A stretch of DNA of 64,000 nucleotides from Culturomica sp. (GCA_031271755.1 JAISVB010000047.1:16009-80008), one strand, 5' to 3'. Counted from the stretch's first letter, positions 38,701-46,407 are shown. Numbers and translations are program-made. Notes: generated by a model from the letters alone, not told the origin.

Positions 38701-39583
38701 TTATCTCCGGCCCGTGGTAGTCGTGTTGTTTACCGTCAAACGAGAAAAGTCCGGCGCGGGTTCCGATCCAGAGCCGTCCGTCGTTGGCGCGGGCAATGGC
38801 GCGGATGGTTTGTGCACGTTCCTGCTCCGGGGCAAACGTGCTTTTGATGATCCGGGATTCCCAGGAGTTGATGTAGTACAATCCGGAGTTGTAGGTACCG
38901 ATCCAGATCCGGTCATCGTGGTCGGCGTACAGCGCCCAGATCTCATCGCCGGGGCGTTCTGTTTCAGGCAATGGAAAAGAGGAGAGACGGTTCCGCCGGG
39001 CATGGTAGCAATACAGCCCCTGCTCGGTACCCATCCAGATGTTGGTGTGTTTATCCACGGCGACCTTTTTCAGGGAAGAGGGCAGGTCTAAAGGGATGGT
39101 TTCGGCCTGAAACACTCCTTTTTTGTGCTGTTTCAGTACGACCAGCCCTTTGTGCGTTGCCAACCAAAGGTTTCCCTCGGCGTCCTCGGCGATATCGTTG
39201 ACCGATCGCCGGTCGTCCCCCCCGATCGGTTGACGCAGAAAAATTTCCCGTTGCCGGTCGAACCGGCAAAGACCGCCGTTTTCCAAGCCGACCCAGAGGA
39301 ATCCCCGGCTGTCTTCAAAGATGATCCGGACCAGGTTAGCGCTCAGAGAAGTGGAATCGGCTGCGTCGTGCGTGAATGTACGGAACTCCCGCCCGTCGAA
39401 GCGGTTGATCCCATAAGTTGTGCCAAACCACATCCAGCCGTCGCTGTCCTGAAAAATACAGTGAACCTGGTTGTTGGACAACCCCTCTTTTTGGGTAAAG
39501 TGATCGAATCGCCCGCTAAAATTTTCTTCCGCTCGCGCAATGCCGAACAGGCAAAAAAACAGTAAAAACAGGATGATTTTCAT
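35711..39583 (-). CDS. Hybrid two-component sensor/regulator of the pectin locus
   Basis: 1290 residues combining sensor and regulator in one chain. Signal peptide 1-18; periplasmic double beta-propeller of Reg_prop repeats (~25-635, repeated IWIGT/LWVG motifs); Y_Y_Y domain (~680-745, YRLEGLEEKWVDAGYSTLVTY); membrane helix 751-767; histidine kinase with His809 in SHEIRTP, N-box Asn921, G-boxes DTGAGIP and GTGIGLS; receiver domain ~1040-1155 with phospho-Asp1089 in IIIADMLMPEMNG; AraC-type DNA-binding domain ~1190-1285. All key residues are present. Such regulators bind an oligosaccharide in the periplasm and switch on the adjacent locus; here the ligand is probably an oligogalacturonide. It is divergent from a second TonB-receptor gene. 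Confidence 0.97.
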   Translation of the reverse strand: MKIILFLLFFCLFGIARAEENFSGRFDHFTQKEGLSNNQVHCIFQDSDGWMWFGTTYGINRFDGREFRTFTHDAADSTSLSANLVRIIFEDSRGFLWVGLENGGLCRFDRQREIFLRQPIGGDDRRSVNDIAEDAEGNLWLATHKGLVVLKQHKKGVFQAETIPLDLPSSLKKVAVDKHTNIWMGTEQGLYCYHARRNRLSSFPLPETERPGDEIWALYADHDDRIWIGTYNSGLYYINSWESRIIKSTFAPEQERAQTIRAIARANDGRLWIGTRAGLFSFDGKQHDYHGPEISGKEMSSRNSVLSLCVDEKGDLWVGSRQGISHFVHEKQFIRSYGIEGESGKSLNNAEIFAFCCDGEFLWIGTELGGVNRLNRKTGDFTYFTRQNSRLSSDCIKAFLMDGDELWLGTYLGGITVLDRRSGRALRTYSHHNGDTTSLADNRVWALFKDTENNIWIGSSQGVEQYNRTEKNFQFRSDILTSGQVNWITQDSEGDLWFGGENELILYTPSTRLVRKYFKKTRAMLEVPGEDFYVTTPDGLARFDKRRGFYRFYTEKEGLINNYTLGVLPGQDSTLWISTMNGLSVLDLTTGTFKNFHGKDGFQDNQYNYGAFAKNDRGELIFGGINGFDIIAPELVKTNAYIPPVVLTDFRVFNQKEPFRESPVRLSHNRNTLSFRFTALNYVMAEKNRYRYRLEGLEEKWVDAGYSTLVTYANLAPGTYTFRVVGSNNDGVWNKKGASLEIVIVPPFWQKWWFFVLVALAALLLTRQLVRMYTFRENMKNRLALEKAQARKLHEIDTLKLQFFTNVSHEIRTPLTLILGPIEKLWQEFRNEDIRIQLGIVRKNARKLLELINQLLDFRKLEAGKYSVEYQSGDLIRFLNGIAEGFRYPAAEKGIELTFESSATRFITAFDPDKLEKIIDNLLSNAIKFTEEGGKIRIKTEIGEQEYRIRVEDTGAGIPAENRPHIFNRFFQSAHSSEITGTGIGLSITKSFVELMEGSIEVESEPGKGSTFSVRLPVRTEAPAIAAPERDPEEKNRQNKYLLVVDDNGDIRSFIKNHFKTSFSVLEAANGREGFETAVACIPDIIIADMLMPEMNGREMCLKLRKDERTAHIPIVMLTAITSKEEELKSLLTGIDDYITKPFDIHILGTKIENLLQIRNSLREKIKSDLIMQPSEIAWDSPNEKFLKKAVDVVEKFMDDPELDIEKFSEEMGVSRMQLYRKFEAIANMTVKEFIRGIRLKRAVQLLKQGESTVSEIAWSVGFKDLSYFRKCFKEEFGMTPTEYAGNNES

Positions 39584-39587
39584 ATAA

Positions 39588-39620
39588 TTTGTATATTTTT
39601 ACTCCCCGTTTATAATTTTG
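39588..39620 (+). promoter_or_regulatory. Predicted promoter of the TonB receptor/DUF4249 pair
   Basis: TTTG at 39588-39591 and TAATTTTG at 39613-39620, 21 bases apart, match the Bacteroidota -33/-7 pattern. The -7 box lies 31 bases before the start. The element begins 5 bases after the start codon of the divergent regulator gene, so control regions overlap. Confidence 0.6.
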
Positions 39621-39650
39621 TAAAGATATACTTTTCACAACATCCCTGCA

Positions 39651-41972
39651 ATGATGCGATGGCTACTTTTTTTCCTGTTGCTTTCCGGTTCACTCTGTGC
39701 ACAGGAACGGCGTTTTACGGTGAGCGGTACCATTACCGATCAGGTGGACGGGGAGAGCCTGATCGGCGCCAATGTCCGGGTTGTGGAGACCCGGAGCGGG
39801 GTAGCGGCCAATGCGTACGGCTATTATTCCCTCTCTTTGTCTCCGGGAACTTACACGTTGCAATTTTCTTTTGTCGGCTATGCTACGCGGGAAGTGCAGG
39901 TGCAATTGAGGGAGAACCGGAAATTGAATGTATCCCTGGAGAGCTCCGGAAGCCAGTTGGATGCGGTAGTGGTTTCGTCTAAGGGGAAGGGTGCGCACGT
40001 AACGGATCCTGTGATGAGCGTGGAGCATTTGTCGGCCGGAACGATCAAAAAAATACCTGCCATGATGGGAGAGGTCGATATCATCAAAGCCATTCAATTA
40101 CTGCCCGGAGTACAATCCACCTCCGAAGGATCGTCCGGCTTCAGCGTGCGCGGCGGAAGCCACGATCAGAACCTGGTGCTGCTGGACGAGGCGACGGTGT
40201 ACAGCGCTTCCCACCTGATGGGATTTTTTTCCGTATTCAACAACGATGCCGTCAAGGATGTGGTGCTGTACAAGGGAGATATTCCGGCGACCTTCGGTGG
40301 GCGGCTCTCTTCCCTGTTGGACGTTCGTACCAAAGACGGAAACAGCCGGAAGTTTTCCGGTACCGGAGGGATCGGATTAATTTCCAGCCGATTGACATTG
40401 GAAGGGCCGATCGTACAAGATCGTTCCTCTTTTTTGCTGTCGGGGCGGCGTACCTATGCGGATATGTTCCTTCCGCTGGCCAACGACGAGAACCTGCGGA
40501 AATCCACCCTCTATTTTTACGACCTGAACGCCAAACTGAATTACCGGTTCAACGACAACAACCGGTTGTATCTGGCGGCGTACCACGGCCGGGACAAATT
40601 TGCAACGAACTTTGCCGGGATGGACTTCGGGAACACTACCGTCACCCTGCGCTGGAACCACGTTTTTACGCCCCGGCTGTTTTCCAATTTTACAGCCATC
40701 GGCAGCTCCTACTCGTACAGCATGCAACTCAATCTAAACGCCCAACTGAAAGAGGAGTGGAAATCCAAAATGGAAGATTACGGCCTGAAAGCCGATTTCA
40801 CCTACCATTTTACCTCCGGTCAGAACCTGAAATTCGGCTACCAGGCCATGTACCACGTCTTTATTCCCGGACAGGGAGGAGGGGTCGGGGCGGATGCGAT
40901 CATCGGGCGGATCTCCTTCCCCCATACCTACGCTTTAGAGCACGCCCTGTACGCGGCCGGCGAAACTTCCGTCGGAAGCAGGCTGAAGCTGAAATACGGC
41001 CTCCGGTACAGCCTCTTCCAGAACATCTCCAACGGAAAAGAGATCGAATTTCTGGAAAATTACCAGGCGACGCGGACGGAAACATACGCCAAGGGAAAAA
41101 TTTACCACTCCCGCGGTTTGTTCGAGCCGCGCGCCGGTCTGCTTTGGATGCTTTCGCCTGCCAGTTCCTTCAAAGCCGGCTATACCCGGACGGTGCAGTA
41201 CATACAGATGGCTTCCAACTCCACCTCAGGGTCGCCTTTGGATGTCTGGTTTCAATCCTCCCAAAATGTCAAACCGCAGTTGTGCGATCAGTATTCGATG
41301 GGATTTTTCCGGAATTTTTCGGCGGACGCGTATGAATTGTCCGTGGAACTTTATTACAAAGGCTTGCGGAACGTAATCGACTTTAAAGACCACGCCCAAT
41401 TGATGGGCGAGGAAAAAATAGAACAGGAATTGCGCTTCGGAAAGGGGTACGCGTATGGCATGGAGTGGATGTTGCGGAAGAACACGGGCAGGTTGAACGG
41501 CTGGTTAAGCTATACCTATTCCCGCAGCCGGCGAAAAATCGACCGGATCAACGAAAATCGCTGGTACCGTTCACCTTACGACAAACCGCACAGCATTTCG
41601 TTGGCCGCCAATTTTGAACTGAACAGCAAATGGAGCCTCTCGGCCAATTGGGTGTATGCCAGCGGCAATCCGGTGACCTTTCCCACCGGGCGTTTCCAGA
41701 TAGAGGGCGATTATGTCCCCATTTACTCCGGCCGGAACGAATACCGCTACCCCGACTACCACCGTTTGGATTTGTCGGCGACCGTTCAGCTTTCACCGAA
41801 AGAAAAGAGATTCCGCAGCGAATTGAATTTTTCCCTGTACAACGCCTACGGCCGGAAAAATCCGTGGACTATTCAGTTCCTGCACGAAGAACAGGCCCCG
41901 GATACCATGTATGCCGAACAGATCTACCTCTTCTCCTTCGTTCCTTCCGTCACCTGGAATTTCACCTTTTAA
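39651..41972 (+). CDS. TonB-dependent receptor with regulatory-like N-domain
   Basis: 773 residues. Signal peptide (1-18, ending SLCAQ), carboxypeptidase-regulatory-like domain (~22-97, SGTITDQVDGESLIGANVRV), plug (~135-235, SVRGGSHDQNLVLLDEATVY) and a beta-barrel ending with an aromatic residue (SVTWNFTF). It is shorter than SusC proteins and lacks the SusC plug signature, so it is not a SusC. It is followed after 11 bases by a DUF4249 lipoprotein, a common pair in Bacteroidota with unknown ligand. Divergent from the pectin regulator. The start is one of two adjacent ATGs (39651/39654). Confidence 0.92.
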   Translation: MMRWLLFFLLLSGSLCAQERRFTVSGTITDQVDGESLIGANVRVVETRSGVAANAYGYYSLSLSPGTYTLQFSFVGYATREVQVQLRENRKLNVSLESSGSQLDAVVVSSKGKGAHVTDPVMSVEHLSAGTIKKIPAMMGEVDIIKAIQLLPGVQSTSEGSSGFSVRGGSHDQNLVLLDEATVYSASHLMGFFSVFNNDAVKDVVLYKGDIPATFGGRLSSLLDVRTKDGNSRKFSGTGGIGLISSRLTLEGPIVQDRSSFLLSGRRTYADMFLPLANDENLRKSTLYFYDLNAKLNYRFNDNNRLYLAAYHGRDKFATNFAGMDFGNTTVTLRWNHVFTPRLFSNFTAIGSSYSYSMQLNLNAQLKEEWKSKMEDYGLKADFTYHFTSGQNLKFGYQAMYHVFIPGQGGGVGADAIIGRISFPHTYALEHALYAAGETSVGSRLKLKYGLRYSLFQNISNGKEIEFLENYQATRTETYAKGKIYHSRGLFEPRAGLLWMLSPASSFKAGYTRTVQYIQMASNSTSGSPLDVWFQSSQNVKPQLCDQYSMGFFRNFSADAYELSVELYYKGLRNVIDFKDHAQLMGEEKIEQELRFGKGYAYGMEWMLRKNTGRLNGWLSYTYSRSRRKIDRINENRWYRSPYDKPHSISLAANFELNSKWSLSANWVYASGNPVTFPTGRFQIEGDYVPIYSGRNEYRYPDYHRLDLSATVQLSPKEKRFRSELNFSLYNAYGRKNPWTIQFLHEEQAPDTMYAEQIYLFSFVPSVTWNFTF

Positions 41973-41983
41973 CCGCTAACGTA

Positions 41984-42850
41984 ATGAAGACAGGGATCTG
42001 TATATTTTTGGGATGCGCCTTCTGCCTGCAGGCCTGCACCGCCCGGATCGACATCAGCACCGCAGACGCTCCGGAACGGTTGGTCATATACGGAGCCATC
42101 ACCTCCGACACCATGCGGCACGCCGTCCGGATCACCCGCTCTGCCTCTTTCTTTGCCACAACGCCGCCGGAGGCGATCAGCCGGGCGGAGGTGGTGATAA
42201 CCGGAGGCGGGGAGGAGTTCCGCCTGACGGAGAATGCCTTGGAACCGGGGCTGTACGAAACGGATGCGGGGGTGTTCGGGACGGAAGGCGAAACCTATGA
42301 ATTGTATATATGCCTGGATTTCGACGGGAACGGAGAGCCGGAAGAGTACGAAGCCTCCTCCTTCCTGCCTCCTCCGCCCCGCATGGACTCCATCGGGTTC
42401 CGCCGGTCGCTTATCAACGACCACATCGAAGTGCTGGTCTGGGGAGGTCTCCCCGACAACAAAGAAAATTACCTGAGCCTTCACCTTTACCGGAACGGCG
42501 AATTGATGAACGATTCTCTCTCCAGATATATGGTCATGGACGATGAATTTTTGGACGGAAAAGAGGTAACAGCGGCTTCCTGCTTTTTTCTGGATCAGAA
42601 GGAAGACGAAGAGACCCTCGTTCCGGGCGACAGGATCGTTGTGCGATTGGATTTGATCACCCGGGACTATGCGGAATTTATCTGGAACGCCCAGTCTGAG
42701 ATCCAGGGATCCAATCCCATCTTTGGCGGCCCTCCCGCCAATGTCCCCACCAACATCCGCGCCCGCAACGGAGCCGCCACACCCATCTCCGGCTTTTTCA
42801 CCGCTTACTCAGGCCGCTCCGCCGGCCGTGTCTACGATGGGGTGGAGTAG
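41984..42850 (+). CDS. DUF4249 lipoprotein, partner of the TonB receptor
   Basis: 288 residues. Lipoprotein signal (IFLGCAFCLQACTAR), then a DUF4249 domain rich in beta-strands: RLVIYGAITSD, ISRAEVVITGGGEEFRL, LYETDAGVFGTEGETYELYI, and a C-terminal NPIFGGPPANVPTNIRARNGA. DUF4249 proteins are found behind TonB receptors of this type and are thought to be outer-membrane accessory proteins; the ligand is not known. An open frame upstream (from 41630) overlaps the receptor gene and is not real; the ATG at 41984 gives the signal peptide. Confidence 0.87.
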   Translation: MKTGICIFLGCAFCLQACTARIDISTADAPERLVIYGAITSDTMRHAVRITRSASFFATTPPEAISRAEVVITGGGEEFRLTENALEPGLYETDAGVFGTEGETYELYICLDFDGNGEPEEYEASSFLPPPPRMDSIGFRRSLINDHIEVLVWGGLPDNKENYLSLHLYRNGELMNDSLSRYMVMDDEFLDGKEVTAASCFFLDQKEDEETLVPGDRIVVRLDLITRDYAEFIWNAQSEIQGSNPIFGGPPANVPTNIRARNGAATPISGFFTAYSGRSAGRVYDGVE

Positions 42851-43282
42851 TTTTCCGGCGTTTACCGGGCTTCTGTTTTTGGAAAAATTGCAGTAGATTG
42901 TGTGTACACACGGTTTATCGCTTCCTGCCGGATGGACTGTTCATTTTTTCGGGTGTGCAAAATTCGGAAAAGCCGGACAACAAGTACAGTTATTCAAATA
43001 TCTTCGGCGGTCAGAGTGGGGTTGACCACCCGCCCAACAACAAATGTCAGGCAACAGAAAATCATCTGCTCCGGGAACGCTTTAAACCGTGTGTATAATC
43101 CAAATAACAGAAAAACAGCCATGTGATTGTCCTCTGTTATAGGAAGGGAAAAAATTTGTCTTATTCCAAAACAGGTTGACAGCTTTTGGTTATAAACGAT
43201 TTATCTGTCTGCAAGCAAGTAGTAAATCCAAGACAGGTTTACACATGTTTGTGCAAAGATATCTTTTTTGAGTTTAAGCTGA
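42851..43282. other. Intergenic stretch without recognisable gene
   Basis: 432 bases between the DUF4249 gene and the tRNA-Leu terminator. Short open frames here have no recognisable domain or ribosome site. A TATCTTTG sequence on the minus strand at 43254-43261 looks like a -7 box but has no gene after it. I see no terminator hairpin behind the DUF4249 gene. Confidence 0.6.
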
Positions 43283-43313
43283 TAAAAAAGAAGCCGGATG
43301 TGCTCCGGCTTCT
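43283..43313 (-). terminator. Rho-independent terminator of tRNA-Leu
   Basis: A 9-bp stem (arms 43289-43297 and 43305-43313, AGAAGCCGG/CCGGCTTCT) followed on the minus strand by TTTTTTATC, 8 bases after the end of the tRNA. Confidence 0.88.
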
Positions 43314-43320
43314 TGATTTG

Positions 43321-43408
43321 TGGTACTCGAGGCGGGACTTGAACCCGCACGGCCGTAATGGCCACAGGATTTTAAGTCCGGCGTGTCTACCGATTCCACC
43401 ACTCGAGC
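43321..43408 (-). tRNA. tRNA-Leu, anticodon UAA
   Basis: 88 bases including an encoded CCA. The minus strand begins GCTCGAGTGGTGGAATCGG and ends CTCGAGTACCA. The acceptor stem pairs over 7 positions (first pair G-U). The anticodon loop CTTAAAA (43376 to 43370) gives anticodon UAA. It has the long variable arm of a class II tRNA and the GGTTCAAGTCC T-arm. One C-U mismatch is seen in the anticodon stem. Confidence 0.95.
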
Positions 43409-43425
43409 ATCCTGTTGATGTGGCG

Positions 43426-43456
43426 CAAAGGTAATACTTTAGGAGAGAAAAACAAA
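43426..43456 (-). promoter_or_regulatory. Promoter of tRNA-Leu
   Basis: On the minus strand TTTG (43453-43456) and TACCTTTG (43426-43433) are 19 bases apart, an almost ideal Bacteroidota -33/-7 promoter, ending 17 bases before the tRNA. Confidence 0.75.
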
Positions 43457-43569
43457 TTTGAGATATTATTCCTGATCTCCGATAGGGCAAAATACATCTC
43501 AAAATAAAAATGATAAAGAACGATTTTTTGTCCGTGATTGTCGTCGGAGCCAGCGGGAAATGGCCAGCA

Positions 43570-44880
43570 CTACATATCCTCCGTCGAAAGCCCACTCAGT
43601 TCCACGCGGTACTTCGCCAGCTCTTTTTTGATGGTGCCAACTTTGACGGCAAGCGCGGCGGGGTCTATCTTTTTCGGGTTGCGTTTAACTTCGGCGACCA
43701 TCGCCGTTTTGTCAAGGTCGTTCAGGGCAATAAGGTCGATCTCGTTCTCGCCCTTGCTGTCCCAATAGTTGCCGATACTTGTAACCCGTTCACTCTCGGC
43801 GATCTTCTCTCGGAAATACCGTTCCAGCACTAAACCGCTGTATTGCTCGTAATCACGGTCGATATACTCCCGCAAAAGGTCGTACTTGCCCATCTCGATC
43901 ATCGACTGGTTGGGATAGATGAACCGAAACCAAAAGCGCAGATAGTTGTCGGCGATGCTCCAACGCGCCTTGCGGCTCTCAGGCTTGGAGAACATCGGCT
44001 TGTTTCGGACGATCAGGGAATACTCTTTTTCGAGGTTTACCAGATACGCCCCCGTGTTTTTGCCGATGATGGAATCTATCTCGCTTTGGGTGGTTTTGCC
44101 CGAAGCGATCAGTTGCAATATCGAGAAATAGGTGCCGTATTCCTTGCCGAACTCGGAGATCAACAGCTCCCGCCCCTCGCCGATGAACGTGGAGTCGGGA
44201 CTGACTACTGCATTGAGCATCTTCTTTTTGGTGGTGGCGCCGGCATCCATTAACAATTCGATATACTTGGGTACACCGCCCGTAAGCATATAGAGGCAGA
44301 GCAGGTCTTCGGGAGTGTATTTCGGGTTGAAATCGCTCAAAATTTCATTTATCACGCTGACCGTGAATGGTTTCAAGACGATTTTCGAGGTGTTGCGACC
44401 GAACAGCGGCTCTTTGCGGTTCTCGAAAATCTTCATCATCATAGAATAGATCGACCCGCAGGCTATGAAGTTTATCCGGGCTTTCCCTTTGTACCTGTCC
44501 CACAAATCCTGTATCTCGCTGAAAATAGCGGGGTTCACGTTGTTGAACTCTTGGAACTCGTCTATAATGAGTGTGTAACTCTCTTTGGTTGCATAGATCA
44601 ACAGTTGCTCGAACATGTCGCGAAACCGGGTAACCGTGCCGAAAATTTGCAATCCCAACGCCTCCACAGCCTCTTTTTGGAACTGCTCGCACAGCAACGG
44701 CTCGCTTTTACGGGAAACGAACAGATAGAGGTATTTTTGTCCCCTGACCGATTCCAACAACAGCGAAGTCTTGCCGATACGCCGCCGACCCACCATCACG
44801 GTAAAAACCGCACTCTTTTGCGATTGCCTTCGATTGCGCTCCAAAAGCGCAGCCTCGTTTATCCTGTCGTAATATTTCAT
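43570..44880 (-). CDS. AAA ATPase with DUF234/PD-(D/E)xK-like C-terminus
   Basis: 436 residues. The N-terminal half is an archaeal-type STAND/AAA ATPase (PF01637-like): Walker A GRRRIGKTS (31-39), Walker B LIIDEF (104-109) and a sensor block INFIACGS. The middle is a winged-helix region. The C-terminus resembles DUF234 and holds E380-x-D382 and E397-x-K399 (NEIDLI...AEVKR), the pattern of PD-(D/E)xK nucleases. The role is unknown; members occur as isolated, often mobile genes and may act on nucleic acids. Its only neighbours are tRNA genes. The start region carries a large inverted repeat (44891-44929) that overlaps the promoter, so the gene is probably autoregulated. Confidence 0.88.
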   Translation of the reverse strand: MKYYDRINEAALLERNRRQSQKSAVFTVMVGRRRIGKTSLLLESVRGQKYLYLFVSRKSEPLLCEQFQKEAVEALGLQIFGTVTRFRDMFEQLLIYATKESYTLIIDEFQEFNNVNPAIFSEIQDLWDRYKGKARINFIACGSIYSMMMKIFENRKEPLFGRNTSKIVLKPFTVSVINEILSDFNPKYTPEDLLCLYMLTGGVPKYIELLMDAGATTKKKMLNAVVSPDSTFIGEGRELLISEFGKEYGTYFSILQLIASGKTTQSEIDSIIGKNTGAYLVNLEKEYSLIVRNKPMFSKPESRKARWSIADNYLRFWFRFIYPNQSMIEMGKYDLLREYIDRDYEQYSGLVLERYFREKIAESERVTSIGNYWDSKGENEIDLIALNDLDKTAMVAEVKRNPKKIDPAALAVKVGTIKKELAKYRVELSGLSTEDM

Positions 44881-44890
44881 ACCTGCTCGA

Positions 44891-44929
44891 TTTTTGTAAC
44901 GGCCATTATCTTAATGGTCGTTACAAAAA
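44891..44929. promoter_or_regulatory. Near-perfect 18-bp inverted repeat over the ATPase-gene promoter
   Basis: Arms 44891-44908 (TTTTTGTAACGGCCATTA) and 44912-44929 are inverted copies with one mismatch and a 3-base centre. The far arm overlaps the minus-strand -7 box TATTTTTG (44924-44931); the near arm ends 10 bases before the ATG. It can act as an operator or as a hairpin at the 5' end of the mRNA. Confidence 0.8.
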
Positions 44930-45001
44930 TAGGGATTATTTATTTATTTTCCGCAATTTACTGATATTCAGTTTTGTTAGCGTAGTTTTTCAATTTATGC
45001 C

Positions 45002-45030
45002 AAACAAAAAAAGCCTCATTTAGAGGCTTT

Positions 45031-45031
<1 letters not shown>
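45002..45031 (-). terminator. Rho-independent terminator of tRNA-Gly
   Basis: AAAAGCCTC (45009-45017) and GAGGCTTTT (45023-45031) form a 9-bp stem with loop ATTTA. On the minus strand it is followed by TTTTTTGTTTG. The stem starts at the last base of the encoded CCA. Confidence 0.88.
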
Positions 45032-45106
<75 letters not shown>

Positions 45107-45135
45107 AAAGAGGACAAAATTTTTCTTTGGCGCTG

Positions 45136-45165
45136 CAAATATAGCTGTTTTTTAGTTTGTGCAAA
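45136..45165 (-). promoter_or_regulatory. Promoter of tRNA-Gly
   Basis: On the minus strand TTTG (45162-45165), an 18-base spacer, and TATATTTG (45136-45143), about 30 bases before the tRNA. It matches the phylum consensus fully. Confidence 0.8.
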
Positions 45166-45191
45166 AAAATATAAAACATTTATTATCTTTG
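45156..45191 (+). promoter_or_regulatory. Promoter of ftsX
   Basis: TTTG at 45156-45159 and TATCTTTG at 45184-45191 fit the -33/-7 pattern, 20 bases before the ftsX ATG. The -33 box lies next to that of the divergent tRNA-Gly promoter. Confidence 0.65.
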
Positions 45192-45210
45192 CCGGGAAAA
45201 AGAGAGCAGC

Positions 45211-46077
45211 ATGTCCGCCCGAAACAGCAAAAGAGTAGCCGGTTCTTATTTTGTATCGACGCTTAGCATCGCTTTGGTGCTCGTCGTTGTCGGAACGCTT
45301 GTTTTTATGCTGCTGAACGCAAAAGCTGTTTCCAACCACGTCCGGGAGAACATCGGCTTTTCCATCATCGTCAAGGACAACGTCAACGAGGCGGAGATCA
45401 AAAAAATGCAAAAGATATTGGATACCAAGCCTTTTGTGGGATCGTCCGTTTTTATCGGCAAAGAAGAAGCGGCAAAAAATTTCAAAGAGGAACTGGGGGA
45501 AGACTTTGAGCAGGTGCTTGGCTACAACCCGCTGTTGCCCTCCATTGAAATCAAGCTCAATGCGGACTACGCCAACAACGATTCGTTGGAAATGATCGAG
45601 AAGAGCTTAGGCGCTTACGAGATCATTCAGGAGGTTTCCTACCAAAAATCGTTGGTAGAGTATATCAACGACAACGTGCGGAAAATCAGTTTTATTCTCT
45701 TAGTGGCGGTGGCGGCTCTGGTACTCATCTCGTTTACCCTGATCCGGAATACGATCCACCTCTCTGTGTACGCACAGCGCTTCCTGATCAAAACCATGCA
45801 ATTGGTCGGGGCTAAAAACTTTTTTATCTGCCGCCCCTTTATCCGGAACAGCGTTTGGTTCGGCTTCTTCGGAAGCATGTTCGCCAACATCATTCTGCTG
45901 GCGGCTATTTATTTTTTACAACGGGAGATCGGAAATGTCATCAATGTGATGAATACAGAGTTGCTGGTTATCATGGTGGCATTTGTTTTTGTATCCGGCA
46001 TTCTCCTCTCCTTTTTGTCGGCTTGGAGATCGGTCGTGAAATACCTGAACAAAGATTTGAATGACCTGTACAGATAA
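45211..46077 (+). CDS. ftsX: Cell-division protein FtsX
   Basis: 288 residues, membrane partner of the ATPase FtsE in the complex that activates peptidoglycan hydrolases at the septum. One membrane helix near the N-terminus (~16-38), an extracytoplasmic domain (~40-155, starting SNHVRENIGFSIIVKDNVNEAEI), and three helices in the C-terminal FtsX domain (~162-182, 210-235, 250-275) with the cytoplasmic block RFLIKTMQLVGAKNFFI. ftsE is not beside it. It heads a cluster ftsX-DUF3098-uppP-truB-queA that is conserved in Bacteroidota. Confidence 0.93.
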   Translation: MSARNSKRVAGSYFVSTLSIALVLVVVGTLVFMLLNAKAVSNHVRENIGFSIIVKDNVNEAEIKKMQKILDTKPFVGSSVFIGKEEAAKNFKEELGEDFEQVLGYNPLLPSIEIKLNADYANNDSLEMIEKSLGAYEIIQEVSYQKSLVEYINDNVRKISFILLVAVAALVLISFTLIRNTIHLSVYAQRFLIKTMQLVGAKNFFICRPFIRNSVWFGFFGSMFANIILLAAIYFLQREIGNVINVMNTELLVIMVAFVFVSGILLSFLSAWRSVVKYLNKDLNDLYR

Positions 46078-46120
46078 GACCGTAAGACCGTAAGATAGTA
46101 AGACTGTAAGAGTTAAGATT
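46074..46120. repeat. Degenerate 8-bp tandem repeat between ftsX and DUF3098
   Basis: Five to six imperfect copies of AAGACCGT (AAGACCGT, AAGACCGT, AAGATAGT, AAGACTGT, AAGAGTT, AAGAT) begin inside the ftsX stop codon region and end just before the next gene. It looks like a slipped-strand microsatellite. Confidence 0.75.
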
Positions 46121-46128
46121 TAGATGAT

Positions 46129-46401
46129 ATGATGGATGTAAAAAAATCAAACCGGAAAGAAGAACAACCGGACAAAACCGGCTTCCCCATCCCCGTGGAA
46201 AATTACCGGATGATCCTGATCGGGTTCGGAATCGTGGTGCTGGGATTTGTATTGATGATGGGAGGAGGCAGCGACGACCCGAATGTGTTCAGTTACGCTA
46301 TTTTCAGTTTCAGAAGGATCACCCTGGCCCCGGTCGTGGTGTTAATTGGTTTTGCCTTTGTTTTCTGGGCTATCGTGAGAAAGCCGAAAAAGAAAGAGTA
46401 G
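46129..46401 (+). CDS. DUF3098 small membrane protein
   Basis: 90 residues with two predicted membrane helices (~28-46 and ~64-83), a short polar N-terminus with the pattern FPIPVENYRMILIGF and a basic C-terminus (RKPKKKE). This is the DUF3098 pattern found between ftsX and uppP in Bacteroidota. Function is not known; the position suggests cell-envelope or division work. It is 6 bases before uppP. The start is one of two adjacent ATGs (46129/46132). Confidence 0.85.
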   Translation: MMDVKKSNRKEEQPDKTGFPIPVENYRMILIGFGIVVLGFVLMMGGGSDDPNVFSYAIFSFRRITLAPVVVLIGFAFVFWAIVRKPKKKE

Positions 46402-46407
46402 TCCGGA

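Noticed and set aside
43254..43261. TATCTTTG promoter-like box on the minus strand downstream of the tRNA-Leu terminator
   Set aside because: No gene or structured RNA follows it, and a single 8-base match occurs often by chance.
43186..43434. 82-codon open frame over tRNA-Leu
   Set aside because: Its SRRDLNPHGRNGHRILSPAC part is the well-known false translation of a tRNA-Leu gene.
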